The notes under the pieces: model-generated | The model's database searches: none | What the model saw: only the letters and a program-made list of their open reading frames with translations | What the model was told of the DNA's origin: nothing | NCBI RefSeq assembly: GCF_905397435.1 | Contig: NZ_CAJPVI010000022.1 | Coordinates: forward strand, 62,001 to 126,000 | Length of the DNA: 64,000 nucleotides | Direction of reading: 5' to 3' | DNA from: Cupriavidus numazuensis | GTDB lineage: Bacteria; Pseudomonadota; Gammaproteobacteria; Burkholderiales; Burkholderiaceae | In this document: positions 51,877 through 59,328 of the stretch, piece after piece | Numbering within the stretch: the stretch's first letter is position 1 | Layout of the letters: the number at the start of each line of letters is the position of its first letter | Program-made: the position numbers and the translations under genes

Positions 51877-52925
51877 TGACGTCACGCGACAACCGCGCCA
51901 CGTTCGCATACGGGCTGCTGCTGGCGGTCCTGGTGGCGGCCCCGTTCCTGGGCGCCTATCCGGTGCTGGTGATGAAGCTGTTGTGCTTCGCATTGTTCGC
52001 CTGCGCCTTCAACCTGCTGCTGGGCTTCACCGGGCTGCTGTCGTTCGGCCATGCGGCGTTCTTCGGCGGCGCGGCCTATGCCTGCGGCTACGCGATGAAG
52101 TCGCTGCAGGTCACGCCGGAACTCGGCTTGCTGTTCGGCACGGCGTTCGGCGCGCTGCTCGGTCTGGCCTTTGGCGCCCTGGCCATCCGCAGGCAGGGCA
52201 TCTACTTCGCGATGATCACGCTGGCGCTGGCGCAGATGTTCTACTTCTTCTGCCTGCAGGCGCCGGTCACTGGTGGCGAAGACGGCTTGCAGGCAGTGCC
52301 GCGCGGCAGCCTGTTCGGCGTGGTCTCGCTGGAGCCGGACATGACCATGTACTACCTGGTGCTGGCCATCACAGCGGCGGCGTTCCTGGGCATCATGCGC
52401 ATCGTCAATTCGCCGTTCGGGCAGATCCTGCGCGCAATCAAGGAGAACGAGCCGCGCGCGATCTCGCTGGGCTATGACGCCGACCGCTTCAAGCTGCTGG
52501 CGTTCGTGCTGTCGTCGGCGCTTGCGGGACTGGCTGGCGCGCTCAAGACGCTGGTGCTCGGCTTTGCGACGCTGACGGACGTGCACTGGATGATGTCAGG
52601 TGCCGTGATCCTGATGACGCTGGTAGGCGGCATGGGGACGCTGTCAGGTCCCATTGTGGGCGCGCTCGTCATCGTGGCGCTGGAGAACAAGCTTGGCGAT
52701 GCCGGCACCGCGCTCGCGGCGCTGACCGGCATCCCCTGGTTCGACTCGCTTGGCGAATCCGTCAGCCTGGTTACCGGGCTGATCTTTGTGGTCTGCGTGC
52801 TCACGTTCCGTCGCGGCGTCATGGGCGAGATCGAGGCGCGGTGGGCAAACCGCCCTGCCTCACGCCCCATCGTCCCCACCGCCCGCGCAGCCCAATCCGG
52901 CGCCGCCGGCACCGGACAGGGTTAA
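51873..52925 (+). CDS. ABC transporter permease (LivM-like)
   Basis: 350 aa, about nine helices. GFTGLLSFGHAAFFGGAAYA and the coupling loop TLVGGMGTLSGPIVGALVIVALE are typical of LivM. ATG 51873 overlaps the LivH stop; ATG 51876 is an alternative. Ala/Pro-rich C-terminal tail after residue ~325. Last gene of the importer, followed by a 24-bp gap and then the paired operator in front of the Rieske genes. Confidence 0.92.
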   Translation: MMTSRDNRATFAYGLLLAVLVAAPFLGAYPVLVMKLLCFALFACAFNLLLGFTGLLSFGHAAFFGGAAYACGYAMKSLQVTPELGLLFGTAFGALLGLAFGALAIRRQGIYFAMITLALAQMFYFFCLQAPVTGGEDGLQAVPRGSLFGVVSLEPDMTMYYLVLAITAAAFLGIMRIVNSPFGQILRAIKENEPRAISLGYDADRFKLLAFVLSSALAGLAGALKTLVLGFATLTDVHWMMSGAVILMTLVGGMGTLSGPIVGALVIVALENKLGDAGTALAALTGIPWFDSLGESVSLVTGLIFVVCVLTFRRGVMGEIEARWANRPASRPIVPTARAAQSGAAGTGQG

Positions 52926-52949
52926 CGAGGATAGTTCCCGCATAAAACA

Positions 52950-52961
52950 TCAGTACACTGA
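52950..52961. promoter_or_regulatory. PicR-type operator TCAGTACACTGA (left of pair)
   Basis: Part of a 33-bp perfect interrupted palindrome (14-bp arms around GTTAT, 52950-52982), in the 80-bp gap before the Rieske operon. TATAGT at 52966-52971 in its centre is a plausible -10 element, so bound repressor would block the polymerase. Confidence 0.8.
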
Positions 52962-52970
52962 CTGTTATAG

Positions 52971-52982
52971 TCAGTGTACTGA
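52971..52982. promoter_or_regulatory. PicR-type operator TCAGTGTACTGA (right of pair)
   Basis: Starts exactly 21 bp after its partner, on the same helix face, and is the mirror arm of the 33-bp palindrome. 24 bp before the ferredoxin ATG. Confidence 0.8.
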
Positions 52983-53005
52983 CAGATTGAGAACGGAGAG
53001 CCCCC

Positions 53006-53311
53006 ATGGCATGGATTGAAATCGACAACGCCGGCACGCTGCAGAACGACGAAGTGATGCCGCTCAACCTGGGTGATCGCCAGCTGGCCGTCTTCCGCAG
53101 CGACGACGAATACTTCGTCACCGACAACGTTTGCACGCACCAGTACGCGCTGCTGTCCGACGGCTACCTGGAAGATGGCTGCATCGAATGTCCGCTGCAC
53201 CAGGCCCGCTTCGACATCCGTACCGGCAAGGCCATGTGCGCGCCGGCCAGCACCGATATTCGGACCTACCCGGTCAAGTTCGAAGACAGCCGGGTCTGGG
53301 TCGAGCTGTGA
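53006..53311 (+). CDS. Rieske-type ferredoxin of the ring hydroxylase (probable PicB component)
   Basis: A 101-aa soluble [2Fe-2S] protein. Rieske ligands are Cys43-x-His45 (NVCTHQ) and Cys62-x-x-His65 (IECPLHQ). Length and fold match ferredoxins such as BphF/AndAb. It carries electrons from the following reductase to the terminal oxygenase. CGGAGAG precedes the ATG. Confidence 0.92.
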   Translation: MAWIEIDNAGTLQNDEVMPLNLGDRQLAVFRSDDEYFVTDNVCTHQYALLSDGYLEDGCIECPLHQARFDIRTGKAMCAPASTDIRTYPVKFEDSRVWVEL

Positions 53312-53321
53312 TGGAGCTGCC

Positions 53322-54614
53322 ATGTCTGCGCAAGTATCCATCCTCATCATCGGCGCCGGCCAGGCCGGCGCGATAGCCGCCGCGGAGTTGCGCAAGCTGG
53401 GTCATGCCGACCGCATTGTCATGGTCGGCGGCGAACGGCATGCGCCATACGAGCGGCCCCCGCTTTCCAAGGCAGTGCTGGCCGATGCCGGCCAGCAGGG
53501 CCAGATCGGTGTGCATCCTGCCGGCTTCTATGCGGAACGTGACATCGACCTGCGCCTCGGCACCACCGTGAGCGCGATCGACGCCGCGCGCAGCGTTGCC
53601 ACCTGCACTGACGGCAGCGAGATCCGCTTCGACACGTGCCTGCTCGCCACCGGCGGCAGCGCACGCACGCTGCCCGACTTGCCAACCGACACGCCGAACG
53701 TGCATTACCTGCGCACGCTGGACGATGCTGCGCGCCTGCGCGAGGCCATGCAAGGCACCCACGAGGTCCTGGTGATCGGCGGCGGCTTTCTCGGGCTGGA
53801 AACCGCGTCCACTGCGGTCGATCTTGGCCTGAAAGTGACCGTCCTCGAAAGCGCCGAACGGCTGCTCGGGCGCGCGGCGCCGGCCGAGTTGAGCGACTGG
53901 CTGGCACAGCGCGTGCGGGCCCGCGGCGTGGACCTCAGGCTTGGCTGCCAGATTGCCGCGATCGAACCGCAAGCGCAAGGCATGCGGGTACGGCTTGCGG
54001 ATGGCACGGCGTGGCACGTACCGGTGCTCGTCGTTGCCATCGGGCTGACCCCCAACACTGAACTCGCCGCATCGGCGGGGCTTGCGCTGCACCCCGGCAA
54101 CGGCGGTGTCCGCATCGACGAACAGGGCCGCACCAGCGCGCCAAACATCTATGCCGCTGGCGATTGCGCCAGCCAGTTTCAGCCACTGTTCGGCAGCGAA
54201 ATGCGCATGGAGTCATGGCAATCGGCCAATGAGCAGGCCCGCATCGCCGCAACGTCCATGCTCGGCTTGCAGGCCGCACCGGCTGCCACGCCGTGGTTCT
54301 GGACCGACCAGTTCGGCTGCAACGTGCAGATGCTCGGGGCCGCCCTTCCCGGCATGCGGTACGCCTGGCGCGACGCGCCTGCCAGCGATGCGGCAAGCCC
54401 GAAATTCATGCTTTTCGGCACGCTGGATGGCTGCCTGCGCCACGTCATCGCCGTCAATGCGGGCGGTGATCTGCGCCAGCTGCGCGCGCTCTTCGGCCTG
54501 CCCGTCAACGAACACCTGGTCCGTCTGTGCGACGCCGCCCTGCCCCTGCGCCAGCTCGTGCGCGAGGTGCAGGCGGAGACTTCCAGCCGGACCGCAAGCC
54601 TCACCACAATCTGA
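53322..54614 (+). CDS. FAD-dependent ferredoxin reductase (probable PicB component)
   Basis: 430 aa, glutathione-reductase-like. FAD Rossmann motif GAGQAG (residues ~10-15), NAD motif GGGFLG at ~150, and YAAGDCA at ~270. The C-terminal reductase domain follows. Equivalent to AndAa/BphG. Starts 10 bp after the ferredoxin stop and supplies NADH electrons to it. Confidence 0.92.
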   Translation: MSAQVSILIIGAGQAGAIAAAELRKLGHADRIVMVGGERHAPYERPPLSKAVLADAGQQGQIGVHPAGFYAERDIDLRLGTTVSAIDAARSVATCTDGSEIRFDTCLLATGGSARTLPDLPTDTPNVHYLRTLDDAARLREAMQGTHEVLVIGGGFLGLETASTAVDLGLKVTVLESAERLLGRAAPAELSDWLAQRVRARGVDLRLGCQIAAIEPQAQGMRVRLADGTAWHVPVLVVAIGLTPNTELAASAGLALHPGNGGVRIDEQGRTSAPNIYAAGDCASQFQPLFGSEMRMESWQSANEQARIAATSMLGLQAAPAATPWFWTDQFGCNVQMLGAALPGMRYAWRDAPASDAASPKFMLFGTLDGCLRHVIAVNAGGDLRQLRALFGLPVNEHLVRLCDAALPLRQLVREVQAETSSRTASLTTI

Positions 54615-54626
54615 AAGGAACACCCC

Positions 54627-55916
54627 ATGTACCAGACACAAGCGGTGATCCAGCACAAGCTGGGACGCAAGGACACCGGCCTGGCCGACTGCCGCTGGCC
54701 CGAAGACGGCCTGCATTACATCCCCGACTGGGTCTACACCAGCCAGCCGGTCTATGACCTGGAGCTCGAGAAGATCTTCCGCGGCCGCTCGTGGAACTAC
54801 GTCGCGCTCGAAGCGGAAATCCCCAACGCGGGCGACTACAAGCGCTCCTATGTCGGCGCCACGCCGGTCGTGGTGTCACGTGCCGAGGACGGTTCGATCA
54901 ATGTCTTCGAAAACCGCTGCGCGCACCGCGGCGCCGAATTCTGCCGTCACAGCCAGGGCAATACCAAGGAGTTCGTCTGCCCGTATCACCAATGGTCCTA
55001 TGACCTCAAGGGCAACCTGCAGGGCGTGCCGTTCAAGCGAGGCGTGAACCGCGCGGGCGGCATGCCGAAGGACTTCCGCAACGAGGACCACGGGCTCGTA
55101 AAGCTGAACGTCGCCACGCGCAATGGCGTGATCTTCGCCTCCTATGCGGACAACATGGAAAGCCTGGAGGAATACATGACGCCGGAGATCCTCAAGGACT
55201 TCGACGTCGTGTTCAACGGCAAGCCGCTCAAGGTGCTCGGGTATTACAAGAACGAGCTGCCGTGCAACTGGAAGATGTACCACGAGAACCTCAAGGACCC
55301 GTACCACGCCACGCTGCTGCACTCGTTCCTGGTGGTGTTCGGTCTGTTGGTGGCCGGCAACGAGTCCGCGATGATCGCCGACCCCGTGCATGGCCGCCAC
55401 GGCACCATGGCCTCTGCCAAGAAGGAAGACAAGTACGCGGCCGTCAGCGACGAGAACAAGAAGGAGATGCGCTCTTACCACGAAGGCATGCGGCTCGAAG
55501 ACGAGCGCTTCCTGGAGTATGTGAAGGAATTCGACTCGCCATGGTCCGTCACCATGCAGACCATCTGGCCGAACCTGATCGTGCAGCGCGAGATGAACAC
55601 GCTGGGCGTGCGCCACATCGTCCCCAACGGCCCCGACAGCATGCTGATGCTGTGGACCATGTTCGGCTACGAGGACGACACCGAGGAAATGACCCAGCAC
55701 CGCCTGCGCCAGGGCAACCTGATGGGGCCGGCCGGCTTCCTCGGGCTGGAGGACAACGAGGCGATGAAGTTCGTGCAGGAAGGCGTCCGCCGCTCGACCA
55801 CGGACGTCAACGTGCTCAAGCTCGACGCCAACCATGTGGGCACGTCGAACTCGCTGATCTCGGAATCGGCGATCCGGGCCATGTACCAGTACTACCGCGG
55901 CGTGATGGGGTTCTGA
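54627..55916 (+). CDS. Rieske non-heme iron oxygenase, alpha subunit (probable PicB, 6-hydroxypicolinate 3-hydroxylase)
   Basis: 429 aa. Rieske cluster ligands Cys98, His100, Cys118, His121 (NRCAHRG and VCPYHQW). The mononuclear iron site is His227 and His232 in DPYHATLLH, with Asp224 as the bridge and Asp376 (LEDNEA) as the third ligand. By sequence alone it is closest to AndAc-type anthranilate and salicylate oxygenases. Its place next to PicC and NicX argues for 3-hydroxylation of 6-hydroxypicolinate, as in the pic pathway. No catechol genes are nearby. Confidence 0.85.
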   Translation: MYQTQAVIQHKLGRKDTGLADCRWPEDGLHYIPDWVYTSQPVYDLELEKIFRGRSWNYVALEAEIPNAGDYKRSYVGATPVVVSRAEDGSINVFENRCAHRGAEFCRHSQGNTKEFVCPYHQWSYDLKGNLQGVPFKRGVNRAGGMPKDFRNEDHGLVKLNVATRNGVIFASYADNMESLEEYMTPEILKDFDVVFNGKPLKVLGYYKNELPCNWKMYHENLKDPYHATLLHSFLVVFGLLVAGNESAMIADPVHGRHGTMASAKKEDKYAAVSDENKKEMRSYHEGMRLEDERFLEYVKEFDSPWSVTMQTIWPNLIVQREMNTLGVRHIVPNGPDSMLMLWTMFGYEDDTEEMTQHRLRQGNLMGPAGFLGLEDNEAMKFVQEGVRRSTTDVNVLKLDANHVGTSNSLISESAIRAMYQYYRGVMGF

Positions 55917-55919
55917 ACG

Positions 55920-56444
55920 ATGAAACCGATGAACTACGCTGTCTATCGCGAAAGCAAGCTTGGCGCGGCGCGCGCCATCGAACTGCGGCTCGAGATCGAG
56001 AATTTCCACGCAGAATACTGCGCCGTGCTCGATGCAGGCCTGGTCGAGCAATGGCCGCGCTTCTTCACCGAAGACGCGCTCTACCGCATCACAGCCCGCG
56101 AAAACGCCGAGCTCAACCTGCCCGTGGGCCTGGTCTATGCCGTAGGCATCGGCATGATGCGCGACCGCGCTGCGGCCATCGCCAACACGCAGATGTTCGC
56201 GCCGCGCTACAACCTGCACCTCGTGACCAACACGCGCGTCACCGACGAAACGGCGGATGGCGACATCGTCGCGCAGGCCAACTTCCTGCTGCTGCAGACG
56301 CTGGTGGAAGGCCCTACCACCATGCATATGGCCGGCATCTACCATGACCGCTTCCAACGCACAGGGAACGGGCTGCTGCTGCGTGAACGCCAGGTGATCT
56401 ACGACACCACGATCATCGCGAACGATCTCGTTTATCCCGTCTGA
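55920..56444 (+). CDS. Rieske oxygenase beta subunit (probable PicB component)
   Basis: 174 aa of the SnoaL/NTF2-like ring-hydroxylase beta family: IENFHAEYCAVLDAGLVEQWPRFFTEDALYRI (described in part), then VTDETADGDIVAQANFLLLQT. Starts 3 bp after the alpha stop; an in-frame ATG three codons later is also possible. A structural partner in the alpha3beta3 oxygenase. It is followed by a terminator. Confidence 0.9.
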   Translation: MKPMNYAVYRESKLGAARAIELRLEIENFHAEYCAVLDAGLVEQWPRFFTEDALYRITARENAELNLPVGLVYAVGIGMMRDRAAAIANTQMFAPRYNLHLVTNTRVTDETADGDIVAQANFLLLQTLVEGPTTMHMAGIYHDRFQRTGNGLLLRERQVIYDTTIIANDLVYPV

Positions 56445-56460
56445 CGTTTCCGGAAAGCAG

Positions 56461-56483
56461 AAGGCGGGCCTTGCGCCCGCCTT
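56461..56483. terminator. Bidirectional terminator between picB-type operon and picR
   Basis: AAGGCGGGC-CTTGC-GCCCGCCTT, perfect 9-bp arms in a convergent junction. Only moderate T content on either side. Confidence 0.75.
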
Positions 56484-56516
56484 GTCATTTGCCGGCGGCT
56501 TGCGCCGTCACGGCCT

Positions 56517-57050
56517 TTACATGCTGCGCAACACCGTACGGCTGTACTGGTTGTTCGCCTCCACCAGCGTGGCCAGCAGGTCCATGAACACCTCGCGCTG
56601 TGCGGGCTTCAGCGGCGCCAGCATGCGCTCCTGCGCGCGCGCCATGTCGGCGCGCAACGCGGTCACCACGCTCTTGCCCTCCTTGGTCAGGTAGACATGC
56701 CGCGTGCGGCGGTCCGCCGGGTTGTCGCGGCGCTCCACCAGGCCGCGCTCTTCCAGCCGACGCACCACGTCCGCCGTGGTAGTGCGATCCAGCCCGACTT
56801 CCTGGCCCAGCGAGGTCTGGTCCAGGCCCGGCAGCACCGATAGCACCGTCAGGATCGCGTACTGCACCGGCGTGATGTTGGGCGCCTTGCACTCCTCGAA
56901 GAACATCGCGACGTGGATCTGGTGCAGCCGCCGCACCAGGAAACCCGGCCGCGCCCACAGCAGTTCCTTGGCGGGATCGCTTTCGGGCTCGATCGTCGAC
57001 ACGGGCGCGCTGTCGTCAGCGGCCGCACCGCGCTTCGTTCTTGGAGGCAT
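56517..57050 (-). CDS. picR: MarR-family repressor (PicR/NicR type)
   Basis: 177 aa. The winged helix lies in the middle: LDQTSLGQEVGLDRTTTADVVRRLEERGLVERRDNPADRRTRHVYLT (described in part), with the DxR wing motif. It has an unusually polar N-terminal ~30 residues. ATG 57048-57050 is preferred, because the longer frame would read through its own operator at 57067. It is the only regulator gene inside the cluster. It probably represses all units and is released by a pathway hydroxypyridine carboxylate, as reported for 6-hydroxypicolinate with JQ135 PicR. Confidence 0.85.
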   Translation of the reverse strand: MPPRTKRGAAADDSAPVSTIEPESDPAKELLWARPGFLVRRLHQIHVAMFFEECKAPNITPVQYAILTVLSVLPGLDQTSLGQEVGLDRTTTADVVRRLEERGLVERRDNPADRRTRHVYLTKEGKSVVTALRADMARAQERMLAPLKPAQREVFMDLLATLVEANNQYSRTVLRSM

Positions 57051-57066
57051 AGCACTCACCAGTTTG

Positions 57067-57078
57067 TTAGCACACTGA
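57067..57078 (-). promoter_or_regulatory. PicR-type operator, minus strand TCAGTGTGCTAA
   Basis: On the picR strand it reads TCAG-N4-CTAA, a degenerate box with the conserved left half, 17 bp before the picR start. It suggests weaker autorepression. Confidence 0.6.
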
Positions 57079-57217
57079 AAGTATATAGGAAGGCCCGGCG
57101 CGGAACCGACTTTGTCCAGACATGCACGTTCGCGCTTGCAAAGCCGCATCTACGATCTGCCACTTTCCACACAAAAAGTTATCTCAAAATCACTTTAATG
57201 ATGATTTGTCTCGTTTT

Positions 57218-57246
57218 TTGACATCAAACATTCCAAAAACTAAAAC
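57218..57246 (+). promoter_or_regulatory. Candidate sigma-70 promoter of xsc
   Basis: TTGACA at 57218-57223 is separated by 17 bp from TAAAAC at 57241-57246 (4 of 6 consensus), in an AT-rich stretch that stands out from the GC-rich surroundings. It would give a 5' leader of about 90 bases. Confidence 0.55.
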
Positions 57247-57300
57247 TTCCTATTGACCACGGCGTGTTCTCCGCCTACATTTCCCTCACCAAACAGTTTC

Positions 57301-57317
57301 TGGAACGAATAGTTCCA
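57301..57317. promoter_or_regulatory. Inverted repeat TGGAAC-GAATA-GTTCCA before xsc
   Basis: Perfect 6-bp arms, 28 bp before the xsc start and downstream of the proposed promoter. It could be an operator or an mRNA stem. No taurine regulator gene is in the window. Confidence 0.4.
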
Positions 57318-57344
57318 CTTATTACGTCACACAGGAGACACCCC

Positions 57345-59195
57345 ATGCGCGACCTCGACACGACTACGCAGCCCGCAGTTTCCGGTGGCTCGGCTACCGA
57401 GACCCAGGTGCCGGCCGGCCCCCAGACCATGACGCCGTCCGAAGCGTTCGTGGAGACCATGGTCGCCAATGGCGTGACCGAGATGTTCGGCATCATGGGC
57501 TCCGCGTTCATGGATGCCATGGACATCTTCGCCCCGGCCGGCATCCGTCTGATCCCGGTCGTGCATGAACAGGGTGCCGGCCATATGGCTGACGGCTACG
57601 CACGCGTATCGGGCCGCCATGGCGTGGTGATCGGCCAGAATGGCCCGGGCATCTCGAACTGCGTGACCTCGATCGCGGCCGCATACTGGGCCCACAGCCC
57701 GGTCGTGATCGTCACGCCGGAAGCTGGCACCACCGGCATCGGCCTGGGCGGCTTCCAGGAAGCCAAGCAGCTGCCGATGTTCCAGGAATTCACCAAGTAC
57801 CAGGGCCACGTCACGCACCCGCAGCGCATGGCCGAGTTCACCGGCCGCTGCTTCGACCGCGCGCTGGCCGAAATGGGCCCGACGCAGCTCAACATCCCGC
57901 GTGACTACTTCTACGGCAAGGTCAATGTCGAGATCCCGAAGCCGCAGCGCCTGGACCGCGGCCCCGGTGGCGAACAGAGCCTGAACGAGGCCGCCGAGCT
58001 GCTGGCACAGGCCAAGTTCCCCGTGATCATCTCGGGCGGCGGCGTGGTGATGGCCGATGCCATCGAGGAATGCAAGGCACTGGCCGAGCGTCTGGGCGCG
58101 CCGGTGGTCAACAGCTACCTGCACAACGACTCGTTCCCCGCCAGCCACCCGCTGTGGTGCGGTCCGCTGGGCTACCAGGGTTCGAAGGCTGCGATGAAGC
58201 TGATCTCGCGCGCCGACGTGGTGGTCGCACTGGGTTCGCGCCTCGGGCCGTTCGGCACGCTGCCGCAGCACGGCATGGACTACTGGCCGAAGAACGCGAA
58301 GATCATCCAGATCGACGCCGACCACAAGATGCTGGGCCTGGTGAAGAAGATCTCGGTCGGCATCTGCGGCGACGCCAAGGCTGCCGCCATTGCGCTCACG
58401 CAGCGCCTGGCCAACCGCACGCTCGCCTGCGACAGCAGCCGCGACGGCCGCGCGACGGAGATCGCCAACGAGAAGGCCGCATGGGAAAAGGAACTCGACG
58501 GCTGGACGCACGAACGTGATCCGTACAGCCTGGACATGATCGAGGAGCAGAAGAACGAGCGCACCTTCAACGGCGGCACGTACCTGCACCCGCGCCAGGT
58601 CCTGCGCGAACTCGAGAAGGCCATGCCGGCCGATGTGATGGTGTCGACCGACATCGGCAACATCAACTCGGTCGCCAACAGCTACCTGCGCTTCGAAAAG
58701 CCGCGCAGCTTCTTCGCGGCGATGAGCTGGGGCAACTGCGGCTACGCATTCCCGACCATCATCGGCGCCAAAGTGGCCGCACCGCATCGCCCGGCGGTTT
58801 CGTACGCCGGTGACGGCGCCTGGGGCATGAGCCTGATGGAAACCATGACCTGCGTGCGCCACAACATCCCGGTGACGGCCGTGGTCTTCCACAACCGCCA
58901 GTGGGGCGCGGAGAAGAAGAACCAGGTGGACTTCTACAACCGCCGCTTCGTCGCGGGCGAACTCGACAACCAGAGCTTTGCCGAGATCGCCAAGGCAATG
59001 GGCGCGGAAGGCATCGTGGTGGACCGCCTGGAGGACGTGGGCCCGGCACTTAAGCGCGCCATCGACCTGCAGATGAACCACGGCAAGACCACGATCATCG
59101 AAGTGCTGTGCACGCGTGAACTCGGCGACCCGTTCCGCCGCGACGCGCTGTCCAAGCCGGTGCGCTACCTCGACAAGTACAAGGACTACGTCTGA
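57345..59195 (+). CDS. xsc: Sulfoacetaldehyde acetyltransferase (Xsc)
   Basis: 616 aa thiamine-diphosphate enzyme. The catalytic Glu is in VVHEQGAGHMADGYARVSG, the TPP/Mg motif is GDGAWGMSLMETMT...FHNRQWG, and the central domain is normal. It converts sulfoacetaldehyde plus phosphate to acetyl phosphate and sulfite. The ~30 residues before MTPSEAFVETMVANG are a non-conserved extension (many Thr/Gly). AGGAGA precedes ATG 57345. The next genes use both products: pta for acetyl phosphate, tauE for sulfite. Confidence 0.95.
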   Translation: MRDLDTTTQPAVSGGSATETQVPAGPQTMTPSEAFVETMVANGVTEMFGIMGSAFMDAMDIFAPAGIRLIPVVHEQGAGHMADGYARVSGRHGVVIGQNGPGISNCVTSIAAAYWAHSPVVIVTPEAGTTGIGLGGFQEAKQLPMFQEFTKYQGHVTHPQRMAEFTGRCFDRALAEMGPTQLNIPRDYFYGKVNVEIPKPQRLDRGPGGEQSLNEAAELLAQAKFPVIISGGGVVMADAIEECKALAERLGAPVVNSYLHNDSFPASHPLWCGPLGYQGSKAAMKLISRADVVVALGSRLGPFGTLPQHGMDYWPKNAKIIQIDADHKMLGLVKKISVGICGDAKAAAIALTQRLANRTLACDSSRDGRATEIANEKAAWEKELDGWTHERDPYSLDMIEEQKNERTFNGGTYLHPRQVLRELEKAMPADVMVSTDIGNINSVANSYLRFEKPRSFFAAMSWGNCGYAFPTIIGAKVAAPHRPAVSYAGDGAWGMSLMETMTCVRHNIPVTAVVFHNRQWGAEKKNQVDFYNRRFVAGELDNQSFAEIAKAMGAEGIVVDRLEDVGPALKRAIDLQMNHGKTTIIEVLCTRELGDPFRRDALSKPVRYLDKYKDYV

Positions 59196-59238
59196 TCGAG
59201 TCTGATCGAAGCTGCGCCCTTTCGTTCGCGATCGGGTG

Positions 59239-59266
59239 CGCCCTCTCCCGCTTGCGGGAGAGGGCG
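59239..59266. repeat. REP-like hairpin in the xsc-pta spacer
   Basis: A perfect 13-bp stem CGCCCTCTCCCGC with loop TT. No T run follows, so it is probably not a terminator. It may stabilise the xsc mRNA or be a copy of a common intergenic palindrome. Confidence 0.7.
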
Positions 59267-59328
59267 ATAACACCAAGGGCATAGCGCTGATCGCTGGCCC
59301 TTTTTTCAGTCTTACCGAGCCTCCCACC

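Noticed and set aside
59239..59266. Hairpin between xsc and pta as a terminator
   Set aside because: No T run follows, and pta and tauE are needed with xsc. A processing or REP-type role is more likely.
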